A DNA stretch of 64,000 bases from Paracyclopina nana (lineage: Eukaryota > Arthropoda > Copepoda > Cyclopoida > Cyclopettidae), in assembly GCA_019096065.1 (NCBI GenBank), contig JAGUCH010000001.1, forward strand, positions 11,904,001-11,968,000. Reading direction: 5' to 3'. Of the stretch, positions 22,728-35,599 are shown piece by piece. The stretch's first letter is position 1; each line of letters begins with the position of its first letter. The notes beneath the pieces are model-generated. The model did no database searches. It was not told the DNA's origin and worked only from the letters and a program-made list of their open reading frames with translations. The position numbers and the translations under genes were made by a program.

Positions 22728-25700
22728 GGCTTTAAAAAAAATGGATATACCACTTTGTGTACATATTTGACAATGACAATGATCAGTGAACCAAAAGTGT
22801 TCCAAAATTATTGCTTCCAACTATTTCTTCCAATTAGGCTTGAAAATTGTTGCAGTAGCTGCAGCCCACTAACCTGTTACATGTCTAGCGTCCATTTGAA
22901 ATGCCTATTATCATTCTTTGACTCCTCTCACCAAATCTCAAATGTCTGTCAAACAACCATTGAGGTAATTAGTCCAATGGCTTTTAAAATGATCCAAAGA
23001 GAAGGAAGCTTCTGTGGTTTAAAAAAAGTTCTGTTTTCAAAGGATCATTGACTGAGCTAGATTTGAAGCTTGCACATGTCTGCAGTGTCCAAGAACAGCA
23101 TTTTGATCATCAGCAAAGCTTGAGCCTTATTAATGTCTTGTCATCGCATAACCTGAATTAATTTTTTCTAGCTGAGCAGCAGCCAGCTTTCAAAGTTTAT
23201 CAAATTGGGCATAAATGGCAAACAGTCAGAAATAATGCTGACAAACCATAACATCATCACAATCATGTTCCAATCATGTGCCAATCATTGGCAGAGATAG
23301 GTGTGAAAAATCATGTGAAATTCGCATTAGAGGTGTGAAAATCAATCATCGATTAGCATGAAGGTGTGAAGAGGGGAAAGAACCTCTTTTCCCCCAGCAA
23401 TTCACACAGTGCTGCTAATGATTGGTCTGAGGACAAGCAAGTCCAAAAACCACCATGTTGGATTAAACATGTGATGAATTGAGAGCTGGTTGCGATAGCA
23501 GCAAGCTGACACCTTGTTAGCACAAGTTCCCCTTTTACCTGATGACATATCAGCTGCAACAGCCAGAATTAAGCTTGTTTAAAAAAGCCCACCCAGAAGC
23601 CAATTGAGAGCTCAAAACTTAATTGACTTTAAGGAGGATAGATTGCCACCAAAATGAACAAAATTTGAAATGGAAGCAACAAAGAAAGGGCGCGATGACC
23701 TGCTAAGCTAGCCAGCGTCGCTTGACTCAACTTCTTGAGTGTTCTGCTTATGGATTCCAGCTGATGATGATAAGACTCTGGTCATGACAGGCATTCACAA
23801 ATGGTCACATGCACAATATTTCACAACACTTTGCATCAGATCTTCAATTGTGTTAAGACCACTGTGCACGGGGGTGACTGACATAAACTAAAGGGCTTTA
23901 TGGAGCCAGTTAGAGAACCGTCAAAATCGGTTAGCACACTTCCATATATAGCATTGCTAGCTAGCCTGCAGCACCACCAGCAAAATTCAACTTTGAAGTC
24001 GACAATAGGAACCCGAAGTCAAGCTGACTGCACTAGATGGCACTGAGTTCAGACGGCTTGACGTCATCAGTGCGCGCGCGTAGTTGACACGTTTAACAAA
24101 TGAACTGCCAGATGTGAACTATATTAAAAAGTCAAAAAGAGCCAGCTCCCTCGTACAAAAACGCCACTTTAATATAATGGGTCAATCTGGAAACACTTTT
24201 AATTAGTGTTCTAGCTTGCCCGTAAGCCAGCCCAAAGGCCAGCCTGTAATTTGAGGAAAAGATGGAATTTCAGGAAAGATAGCTCTCTAAATATAGTGAG
24301 ATGTAAATATAATTGGTCAATTTGAATCTTAGACACTACTTAAGCTTGTAAAAATTATACCTTACGAAAAATAATCAAGAAAATAAGGCATTTTGCTCAT
24401 TCAGACGGCGCTACGAAGTCAGCAATCAGCCGTCTGAAATCTTATGAGCTTGCCGGTAGGATAAATATGGTACGATTTACGGTTCCCTATAGAAAAATAT
24501 TTCTATGGCATTCACCACTCAAAAGTTGGCTGTACGATTGCTCATGGGCTTGTGATGATATTTTTAGGCGATGTAATTACTATTACTCCAGTATATCATG
24601 CTAGTCGTAAATTATCAGAAAGTGCTAATTAATGCTCCATGAATTGTCTCTTTTTTCAGTTTGCCCTTGGGCTTCCAATAATAACTTTTTGCAGCAGCAG
24701 CAACTTTGTGTGTGGCCAATATGTGCAAAAAGGGACATGCATGAATTGATAATTAAAGATAGCTATCAGGAAATTATGTTGGCAAACCTTGATTAATTAT
24801 TGCTCATGTCCCCCCACAAAAAATATACAAAATCCTCCTCAGTATCCAAAGCTCTCTTTCCACTTTTGGGCTCGTAACCCTTATCAGTCATATCAATCAA
24901 TTTTCATAATTAATAATGTTTTTTTAGTCTCATTGTTGTTGTCCAGGCTTTTTTGGCGTCATATATCACCGTGTGCTTAGCTAAAGAGTCTGACATCTCC
25001 ATCTTTCAAAATGATGGTGATTAAACTGATATGAGCAGTAGGTTGGTAAAAAAACCCAGCTGTGTATAAAATGAAAATTCATGCAGGTGCTAATAGAAAA
25101 TGGATTTTCCTTAAGGCCAACCAAAGACTACTACTGTGCAAAAGTGGTTGCAGTTTAACGTACTCTTCAACCTGCGTGCGAGAAGAAGACTGGAAGCATT
25201 TCCCAGATATTTGATTGGTGGCTGAGGGAAGCATATTTTTTGTGCAATTTAATTCCCCTTTTTTGTCAAACTTTGATTGTTGTGGGAGGAGGAGAACTTA
25301 GACCAATTTTGATATCGCTTTTGCACACAAAACACTTGCCATGAAATTCGTCAAAATACTCATGCATCTGTTTCATTTTTTTTTTTTTTTTTGCAAAATA
25401 TTTCAAATTGGGATCAAATTCAGTATATACGCGAGGCATGTTAAACTATGCGTTGTTACATAAGCGTGTCTAAATATGGAGGCCTATATGTAACAAATGA
25501 CACATTTTTGGCGACAAATTAATTTAGTGAGCCATTCTTGACACGTACAAAGTGTTTTTGGCTGGAACAGCCATTGAAAAACGACAACAATAAGAGAGCA
25601 ATTACCTGGCACACACAAAGTGGGAGGAGACAACAGCGGAAAAAGAGGATTTATTGGAAGGATCTCCCAATTGTTTGCTCAATAAATGCCTCCAATAAAT

Positions 25701-28700
25701 CTTCTTTTTCCATAAATTATGTCTCAATCAGCACCGAATTTTTTCTGGCCTTGAACTTTTTCTGGTCAAAAAGCACAATAGGCCATAAAAAGTGAAGAGA
25801 GAATTTTCACACTGAAATATGGACCAGTGTGGTTTTTTTAGTGGGCAGCAATGGACTACCAATTTCAAACAAATATGCAACTCTCATGTAATTCTATGGA
25901 TTTTAAAAACTTTGCCTTTGCCTTATTTCTCAAAGATTATCTACTTCATTTTCCCGTTCTTACAAAATAAAAAGAATAACATAAAGAAGTAGCTTACACT
26001 GTTGTTTCTTTTCAGGTTAATTTGTGCATTCGGCATAAAAGGCAAATTTATGGACAAAAAACCGCACATAAAATTAGCGCAAACAATGGAGAAAATGGCA
26101 CTATTTTTCACTCAACTTGACTTGACCTCAATAATCACAGGAAATGTAAACACAACTAATCTCTCCACTATATAATATATGTTTCAGAGCTAAAGAAGAA
26201 TTAATTACGGGCATTTTCTGTAGCGAGGTATAGAGTTCCTACGCACAAAGCAATTGTAGGAACTTCATACCGTGCTCTGGAATTTGTCTCATCACCTCCA
26301 AACCTTGAAGAAAAGCGCCAAAGTTAACAAAGAGACGATTGCATTTTTGGTGCAGACGCGAACTCAATAATTCAGCTCATCAAATTTGTGAGAGTCTCTA
26401 AAAGTCTGATACATCATTTAATGGATTTTTCGTGTTGCCATTTCTGCCATGAAATTGAAATAACCCACAAGTCGTTCTTCTCACATTCTTTGGATATTGA
26501 ATTTTAAATTTGATGAATTTCTCGATTCACACACGCCTATAAACCATCGGAAAAATCTACCCACAAAAGTGCTACCAGATTTTGGCTAGAGCTGCAACAA
26601 TCGTACTTTTTTGTTTTATGAACTGCCTTCTTCTCGTATGGCAACATACAAAGTATATTTTTTATTTGGCTAAACTATAAAGAGCTAGATAAGGTAAGTC
26701 AATAGACATAAAAAGCGGCTTTGTTTGCTTAATTTGTCGTTATCATCAGGCTATATATAAAGGTCCAAAAAGGGATTAATGCACAGATTTTTTCATCATT
26801 ATTTTCGATCTGACAGTTGAAAATTCAATTTTTCAGGAGCCATTTCCAAGCTGAGGAAAGGAAGTCAGGCAAAAAGATGAAGTTTTGCCCATGTAGATGA
26901 ACGGCAGCAGCTGCGTAAATAGCATGTCATTAATGGCAGGTTAGATCATAATAGACCCACTAAAAACGCAGCCAAGCATGACATGGTCAGTCATTTCTTG
27001 CTGGACTTCATCATCATCATCATGGAGTAAGGGGACAGTAATTACTAAATGAGCAGCAAAAAAAACTAAGCCCAGCTCAGGAAAGATATTTGGTGCCTCC
27101 TCACTAATGGCCTTAGCCTCCAATGAATTGATTTTGGCCTCAGGACTCAAACTCACCTAATTAGAGGAGACTTGATTTTTTCCCTCTGTTTATTCTTTGA
27201 CTTGCCAATTTTCCAGTAAAAGCCAGCAGGAAATTGAATTTTCATGGCTCGTTACAGGGTGGTGGAAGCAGCAAGAGATAATCCTGTCCTGCGCTAAAAT
27301 GAGAGCACCTAGGGATGATGATGCTTTTAATTACACCTTTCAGGCGGACTAATGATATTAAATTTGCTTCAGATGGCCACCAGGTAAAAAAAGGGAGCAG
27401 AAGGAGATGTGTCCCACAAAATGTAGGCTAATATCGAGTATCCTCTAATCATGATGAACGCACCTTTAATTCGGCTCAACCAATAAATCACAAGAAGGAA
27501 AAAGGAAGCCAAATGTTGGTATCTATTTCAAAAAGTGAAATTGTGAAAACGCCAACAAAGGAGCATAACGCGAGTTATTTGACGCACCCACAACCATATT
27601 CAATCAGACACCAAAAAGCTACTTCGAATCCTGCCAGTCAAGTCAATTATTATTCCTGACTTGGGTTATTACGAGCATTAATAATTGTGTGTACTTAAGT
27701 GCATGAATGTTCGTTGATGTCCATTCATGGTCACCACCTTTGAAAAGCACTGAAATTCCATTGAAAATGGGCTGAAATTCATTCACCGTCATTTGAATAC
27801 ACTCAAGTTCTCCCACCAACTTGTATGCAGTGTAGCTCTGATGCATGGGGAGAAACAATCAAGAGCTGACAAGATTAAACTCGTTACACCTCAAGTTCAA
27901 ACCGCAACACAGATGATTTGTTGGTCCGCAACCCGAGAGCCAGACCGCAGTCCAGAAAAAATATGGATAAAATTACTGGGACACTAAATAATAATAGTTC
28001 TAATAAAAAAGTTTGAGAAGCACGAGTAAAATGTGTGTACACACTTGGCCACCACTAATTGTTATCTTCTCGCACAAAAGCTGACGCCTCATGAAATGTG
28101 GTGGAGCAGTATAACCAAAACCCTCGTTTTTCGCCATATTAAAAATACAATATCATACGTCGTGATACTCTTGTTAAACTGGGACGCAAAAAGCCCCCGT
28201 TTCCCTTTTTTCCGAGTGAAAAGCCGGGCCAATTTCTCAATTTGTTCGTTGGATTTTAGTGGCTTTTGTACAAAGAGGATGTGACATGAGATAATTACTT
28301 GTTAGCCCATTATTGCACGTAAAAAAGGTACCTGCGCCATAAAATGTATCAAAAAGAGGAACAACAATAAAGATAACCAGCAAAGGTCAGAAATGGAGAG
28401 GACTGTTAAGCAATTTTGTCAACAACGAGCTTGCTACAACAAAGACACACCAATTAATCCCATTATGCTAGGCAAACACAGAGGAGCAAAGAAATTAAAA
28501 GTTTTAAGGGGAGTGAGCCCACTTAAAGAAAATGGGGGCTTTTTGGGCCAAGCAAATTGGAGCTAAGAAAGCTCCAACGGGCTCTCAAATTCAAATAAAT
28601 TACTATGAGGCATTTTCATAGATATTCGTACTTGATTTTCACAAGAGCTTTGTTCCCCTTTTTGATGATTGTGGAATATATATTTCAAGTTGTTCCTGGC

Positions 28701-31700
28701 AAATTTAGGCATTCATAACCTCTCACTTTTTTCACAAGACTTGTGGGGCAGGGGACTCAAAGGAGCTGGGAGGGATAAAGTTTTGGCTTTTTTTCCAGCA
28801 GCAACAGTTTCCGGTCACATGAAGTCTGCGATGATAAAAGTGATGACCATACCGTAGTTTCACACATTCATCCTCATTTGAAAACAGGCAAAAGATATGC
28901 TCTATTTTTGCCTCCTTTCCATGGAGTGGAAGTTCTCCCTAATTTTCGTGGCATTAAAGAAGATTGATGAGTTCAGGTAAAGTGAAGCAAAAAATAAATG
29001 TACTATTTATGATGCACTTATGTAGGCAAAGTAATGACTTGATAACTACCACCGGGCTTAATTATTTTTTCAACTTTTTGTGTTGTGGGAAACTGTAGGG
29101 TCAACACTTGATTAATGGAAAAATATTTCAACAAGCTCAAATAAGCGGAAGGAGAGCAACGCGTTCAAATCTAATTCTGCAAGTCATCTACTTTACAGAG
29201 TGTAAACAAATCTGCTGAGTCCCACGTAGATTTTGGCCACCAGATGGCGCCTTCACAGTTGGAAATGATGCTACATCACATAGTTCATGCCTTTTACATT
29301 TGTCTTGATGTCAGAATCATGTGACAGTCATAAAACTGAGGATTTCGTGCAAATTCTAAAACTTGCTCACAGAGGCAGAAAATGAAAAGGAGTTAGCCCT
29401 AACCGTAAACCACTTGGCTATTTTCAACCACTTTTGGCCATCAACACCTGGAATTTAAGCCTTTTTGCACTTGATTGGCAAAGCTGTTTGGAATTATCAT
29501 TGAGAATAGGCTCAATTGTCATGCAAATAACTTTTCAATGAATTCTTTTGTTCTGAGCTGCGGCGCCAAAAAACCTATCCAATATTTTTAGGTGGCGAAA
29601 CCTGGAGAGATATTTAAAAAAGTATTACTCTACAGCGAGCAAATAAATCAGAAATTGATGAATTTTCTGCTGCTCTGGTAGGCACTTTTTCTTGTGGGCT
29701 GAATAAAAACTTCAATCAAGCACGCTAGCGAAGAACTGTCAAAATGAAGAATGGCCTAATTTTCCATGATCGGGCTAGGGACGAGACTGATCAATCATGC
29801 CGGTCATCTCACTGCTCTCTTTTGAATTTTTCAAGCCTACTTACAATCAACCACAGTAGGGTAAACGCATAAAATTACCGTACGTTATTCTTGGCTACCA
29901 AAAGCAGAGATTTTCCATCAAAGAAAATTGATGCTCATGGCTGCAGACTAGGCAAGTTTTTCGAAACAGCCACCAGTCACTTGCGAGTTTTCTAAATTAT
30001 CATCATAAGATTTCATGAATGCAATAGGAAGCGTTATACAAGCCAAACGGGAGATAATAAGGGAGGTGTTTCAATAAATGTCGAAGCCTGCATCTTTCAA
30101 GTTTTTAGGCTGAAAATGACTTTTTTTCATATTGCTCTCCTAATACAAAAATGACCAAGCACTCCTTTAGAGAAGAAATACCAATCTTTTTGTTCTAAGT
30201 AGCTTCAGATCATTACTCAATTTGTCCATGATGTTTACAAATTGGAGCAATCAAAGTCTTATTGAAGCCTGATAGCCTTTATAATTCACCTTTTTTGCCC
30301 CGACAGTGCTTGAATTATGGACTTTTTCTTACACAATTAACATCAAACCGAGGCTCCAATAAAGGCAAAGGGTCAATTTAATTAGTTGAATGTTCTGGCC
30401 CGACAAAGCAGAATATTTAGTATCTGAAATGTCACACTGGTCTGATAAAGTATTGCAAAAAGTTGCCATTAAGAAGCATTTCCTCAAGTCAGCAGCATCA
30501 CTTTGTTCTTTGTTTGTTGGCTTTTTCCAGTGATGTCAGCTGACATAAACAGATGTGTTTTGCTTTCAGCAGTTAATCTTTGTCATTGCAAAGAATAAAA
30601 AACAACATCTTAACCCTACTCTCTTTACCACCACCCATTTGATTTGAAAGACAAAACAAAAAAGAAAGCAAGATTAGCTAGCAGCTCTCATTTATAAAAA
30701 GTGACTGAAAGTTCAAGCAAGAGAGATTTTTGAAATTGTGATCACATCACCCTTGCTGTTATGCACACTTTCTATTACTAAGGAAAATTAACCATAATGA
30801 ATTTACTTACTGAGAGGGTTAGTCACATTAATTTAGGTGAAACTGCTCAAGAGCTTCAAAAGCCTAGATCAATGCATCAACAAATATCCTATTGAATATG
30901 AACTGGAAGAAGACTTTTCAGCTAATATGTGCTTTGCTTCGCTGAATCGTGAATATGAGAAGAAGCAATCGTTTTAAGGGTGGCTAGCAAACTTGATTTG
31001 TGGAGATTGCACAAATGACAGCATGACTTAGCAGAATTTTGGCAAAACAAGACAAAAACCCACGCATGGTGTCATCAGAATCTAGCAATTTTCTGCTCAC
31101 TCACGCGAATTTTTAGACCAAAAAATTGATAATCGCGGCCAACATAGTATATACTGAACTGCCACCAGATGTGGACTCCTATGCATAGTGCTTTTGGACC
31201 TTTTGAGTCGTGGAATAGAACTAATCTGTGCAAATGTGAGACCATTGTGAAGCTGCAAGATAAACTCTAATTTCATTCTGCTGCTTTGCATACTTCCAAT
31301 TTTGATTATCATCCCTTTCCCAGGGATTCATTTGCCTATTATGAGATGCATGATGAGAAAATGTGCAACCAGGCAAAGGAACAATTGGGCACTTTTTTAC
31401 CCTCATGTCCTTTTGTCCTTGTGAAATTCCATATGCACAGGGTCATGCAAAGAGCGCCTTTACACCCCTTCTCACGGCGCGCAATGCTCAGCGGCAATGC
31501 CCTGTGTGCTCAAAAGCGAGTGAGGGTCGGGGTAGAGTGGACAAAAAGGTCTTTAGTAGCACACATATTTTGCATGGCTAATTCCATATGCAAATGCATC
31601 AATTCTGCTCATTTGTCAGTGTGCATAATCAAGCAGCTTCTTTAATAAAATGCGCGCCCGCTTGAATTCCTGGGAAATTCAACAGTGATATTTGGGGGGC

Positions 31701-34502
31701 AGAAGCTACTCTGCATTCCACTTAAAAATCAAATACGAAAAAACCAATGCAAATCAAATCAGATTTTAAGTCAATTTGGAGGGCCGTATTTTTTAAGATA
31801 TTTGTTCAACATATCATTTCGTAACGAAGCCAATTTCATCAAATATCAGAGCAAAATGCCAATACGTTGAAATTCCAATTATTTTGTTAACATTTTAAGT
31901 ACACCAGAATCGGTATATTTACCGAGAGTTAGTTTGGCTCCAGCTAACAACAAAGTGGACAGCTACGAAAAAAAGGCTTTAATGGCCCGCTTCCATTTTG
32001 CCAGATGAGAAGCTGATGATATCAGATGATATGAAATGCACGTTTTTTGTGCCTCTCTTTTGTAATTATGAATATGAGCTTTAATAGTATGCAACAAGGC
32101 TCAGCAAATTTCATAAAATGCAGTTTGACATTTTCAAAGGTCTTGAAAGTGATGAGAGACGAGATTACTTCAATGAATTTCAGTTGATTAACGGAAATCT
32201 TAAAAAGGATATATGACAGACAACTTGGAAAAATACCAGAAAGGTTTCTTTAATGTCATTGCATACGTTTGCAAGCCAACATCATAGCAGCATTGAAAAG
32301 CCCAATAAAAAAAGCATAAAAAAATTAAGCATTTTCAAGAAAAAAATCTAATTTTGTAATTATTCAGCTTTTTGAGGGTTTCAACTTCTACGCGAGTTGT
32401 TTCAAATCCTGCTTAATCATGCACCCCCTGTAAAAAAACTTTTTTAATACAAATCATGGTATATGCATGTATGTATACGTAGGGTTCTTTTTTCATCTAG
32501 CAGCTCTTTTAATGAAAGCCCGTGGGTGAAGGGATGGAATTTCTGCTGGTGTTGGAATCTGATTTGCATATGATGATGCTTCATATAATATCGTCATGAT
32601 GTCGTGAGATAGCCAAAAAAGCCAAGCTCAGTTATATTGCATAAATGAGAATGAAATTAAAGCAGCAGCTGTAGAATTTTTAATTGAGCATTTCACCATG
32701 ATATACCACATTTGAAAAAATATTTTTAAAATCAGCCCATGCCATAATTAAGGGTGGAGCGGCTCAAGCCCTTTTTCTTGATGATTGAGCACACATCCAA
32801 GTTCATTACCAAAGTCAATTAATAATTTTTTGGGGCATCCATAATTAGATTGGACATTTTTTTACATTATCACGGACAATGCAGCTAGGTTACCGTGAAT
32901 TTACAGCAGCCCTATTCTTTGCTTCAAGCACTTTTTATCAGTTCCTATGCAAATGAGCCAAGCTGTACTCAGGGGGTTATTGGAACTCTCAGAGATGTGC
33001 ACGGTAGGGTAGACATAAAACGAGGCGACTCCTAGAGGCATAATTTTGGCATCACATATACCCAGTGTGAGGATGGTGACCATCATTGCGCCAGCCTACA
33101 ACGCACTACATGTACAGGAACAGATGCAGCAATGTTTCACTACATAAGCGTCTATTATGTAGCGAAAATGTGTGGGAAACTTGAGCTGCCTGGGAACACC
33201 TGTGACACTCAATAGCGAGCAAAAAATGGCCATTTACTCAATGCTTCTAGGAAGATTGAGAGAGAGAGAGAGTATTGGTGTCAATTATTGGCAATTTTTT
33301 GCTCTGGGAAAAAATCGACATCGCCACCACGTGGCTCCATTAAGCACGTGGCTTTTTTGGGCGACTCGTTTGCAGTGTAAGAAATAGGAAATGCAAAAAC
33401 TCAATTATTAATTGCTACTGTCAGGGCAAGAAGACAAATTTTTAACAAGGAAAAATTCCATTAGATTCATATCACGTAGAAATTTGTCTTGGATTCGAGC
33501 CGAGTGCTTAATCATGGCTTGCTTCCTTTGTCTGAATTAAAAAATACCTCTTTTTACTATCTCGGCAAGAGTTATGGGTGATTGCAAAACGAGTACTTTT
33601 TATGTGTGCAAATTTCAGATTTTTAGCACAGAATCAGCGGGAGGCAAGAAAAGCTTCAATTTCCAGGCATAAAAATGTCCAGTGCGAATTTTTGCTCTGC
33701 GAATGCCCGACCAACTGTATTGCTATTTTCCTCTGTGAAAGATCATACAATTCTACCTAGCCCCATCAGTTTTTTAATGAATTTATACTTAAAATATCCT
33801 ATTTATCCTATATATTTTTGGAGCGTAATTTGAAACACTTTGCGGCTGGTGGGGGAGACATGTAGGACTTGAAGTTTGTGGTACATTTTACAGCACTAGT
33901 GGGGCATGTTTTATTATCATTGACGCAATAAGTATCGAGGGGAAAAGAAAAGTTATGGGATTTACCAAGTACAAAGCTCGGCCCCACGCAGAGATCGACG
34001 CGAGCAGAGCTAAAGGACAAAACAAAAGCACTCAGTCAGTAAAGAAAAGTTTGCCTGCTGATAAAAAAAATCCTAATGATTTTGGGTTGCATTTTTCCAG
34101 TGCCATCAAAATGCCAAGATTGGCTAACAACTGAAGCATTCCGACCATAAAATGGAGTACACGTCAATAATAGAGAATCACTTAAGCAAGCACAAAGGGA
34201 ATGGAGCATAAAAATAAGTTAAACAGAGCTGTTGTTGTAAGCTGAAACTTGCCGAATGCCTCGAGTTTTCTTGAGGTTATTTAATCCATTTTTCCAGTAA
34301 TTTGTAACAATTGGCACTAATTTTAGATTTTCTTCAAACTCTCTCTCTCTCAATAATCTCAATTATGCCTTATTCTGCGGGGTTTGTTATTCGAATCGGT
34401 TTTTAAATGCCTTGTAAAATAGATTTGTATTTATGAGAACTAATATTCAAGCTTTCTCGAGGAATGTGTAAAAAAGAATAAGAATTTAAGGGCAATTTTC
34501 AG
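22728..34502. other. gene-poor AT-rich DNA
   Basis: Nearly 12 kb with no gene I can support. It holds simple repeats (17-nt T run at 25376, GA run at about 33259) and scattered CAG triplets. The longest open frame (31286-31645, plus) has no start ATG at its head and no recognisable content, and looks incidental. Confidence 0.5.
25376..25392. repeat. poly-T run
   Basis: Seventeen consecutive T. There is no adjoining retroelement tail that I can recognise on the opposite strand. Confidence 0.8.
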
Positions 34503-34918
34503 AACTTAGGCTTGACGCTTCCCTGGAAAGTAGCTATCTACTCAACAGTGCTAACTAAAGAAGAGCCAGGTCATGAAACTCGTAACTTTATAAGAAGACG
34601 ACGCGGAGCACACACGTGCATTTTTTGCGCAGCCAGCAATTGTTGCGAATTTTTGCTTTTTGCACACAAAGGTATGTACATTAATCGTACCCACTCTTCT
34701 AGACAAGAAAAGATAGCTTTTTGCCTTGCAGGAGACTTTTCATACCCATAAAAGTCAATTTTAAAATTGGAATAACTTTTTTGTGCGCACTATTTGATTC
34801 CGAGAACAAAATTGTGACTTCAATTGACATTGAGCAGCATGAAAACATGGCCCAAATTTCTTTTGATCGTAATAACAGCCCTGCAATAGAGGAGGATTCA
34901 AATTCAAATTTGACCTGA
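34503..34918 (+). CDS. candidate terminal exons of an unidentified gene
   Basis: An open exon (34503-34671) follows AATTTTCAG and ends at AAAG|GTATGT. A 60-nt intron, the size typical of this genome, ends TTGCCTTGCAG. The second exon begins at 34732. The frame that continues from the first exon stops quickly (GDFSYP). Another frame of the second exon stays open to a TGA at 34916-34918 with an acidic tail (QHENMAQISFDRN). AATAAA at about 34988 would suit either. The product is not recognised and the phases do not settle which tail is used. Confidence 0.3.
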
Positions 34919-34987
34919 ATATGCAGGAAAAAAGGAGGAAAAAAGGTTCCACAGTGGGACTTCCTCCTCAGAAAAAATGGTAAGCAA

Positions 34988-34993
34988 AAATAA
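34988..34993 (+). terminator. possible poly(A) signal AATAAA
   Basis: Lies 70 nt after the TGA ending the candidate exon at 34918. Taken alone it is a common hexamer; its value is positional. Confidence 0.3.
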
Positions 34994-35257
34994 AACAGAA
35001 ACCAGATGTAGATTGATGCCCCTCTCCTTTTATTGCTCGGGAAGAAAAGTTTTGCCAGCCATTGCGCACTTCCCCAATGTGCACATTTGGACTGTTGTAA
35101 CATCAAAGTTGTCATTAACATGAAGTGTGTAAGCTAGGTAATTTAAGAAACCCTGCGATTATTACCGAGAAACGATGAGGTGGGTTCAAATCGTTGTTCC
35201 AACAATTGAAATGGCTCTAAAAATGTGGTTTTCATGGTAATTTTTTTCTTGCTTTTT

Positions 35258-35287
35258 GGGGGCGCGCGCGCGCGCTTGAGCGCGCCC
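35258..35287. repeat. alternating GC run within a GC-rich palindrome
   Basis: Seven GC repeats are flanked so that GGGGCGCG at the left pairs with CGCGCCCC at the right across a TTGAG-containing centre. Alternating purine-pyrimidine GC of this length favours Z-DNA and hairpin forms. It is isolated in AT-rich DNA, about 190 bp upstream of a TATA box. Confidence 0.7.
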
Positions 35288-35477
35288 CACGTACCACTCA
35301 ACCATCACTAAGATGAATACATTTGTTTTTTGGCCAGTGCAGTCATAATAAAAAAAGGGATGGCGATAAACAAGCCATTTGGAAAGCTGTAAAAGTTTTA
35401 TGCGGGTAATTTCGACTTCTTGTTCATTAAAAGAAAATACCAGACAATCAACATCTCCACAGAGGAGATTTTTTTTC

Positions 35478-35593
35478 TATATAAAGCGTACAGCTCCAGA
35501 GGCAACGGCATCTCAATAGTCGGCAGGTTCATTAGTCAGTTAGTTATAACCGACCAAACACACAGTGGCAAAAATATGCCCAAATTAAGTAAG
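35478..35593 (+). promoter_or_regulatory. candidate TATA promoter with a 4-codon first exon
   Basis: TATATAAA at 35478-35485 is followed about 30 nt later by TCAATAG, an initiator-like site, and by TCAGTTAG near 35537. The first ATG (about 35577) reads MPKL and then meets a consensus donor GTAAGT, leaving one base. A strong TATA box plus a very short first coding exon is common in arthropod cuticle-protein and other secreted-protein genes. I could not find a phase-compatible second exon downstream. Confidence 0.4.
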
Positions 35594-35599
35594 TGAGAA

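Noticed and set aside
31286..31645. 119-codon plus-strand open frame
   Set aside because: No ATG at its head, no splice context, no recognisable composition or motif; within expectation for the longest chance frame in 40 kb.
34699..35121. 140-codon minus-strand open frame
   Set aside because: Biased, Phe/Ser/Leu-rich text from AT-rich DNA, no recognised domain, and it overlaps a better-supported plus-strand exon pair.
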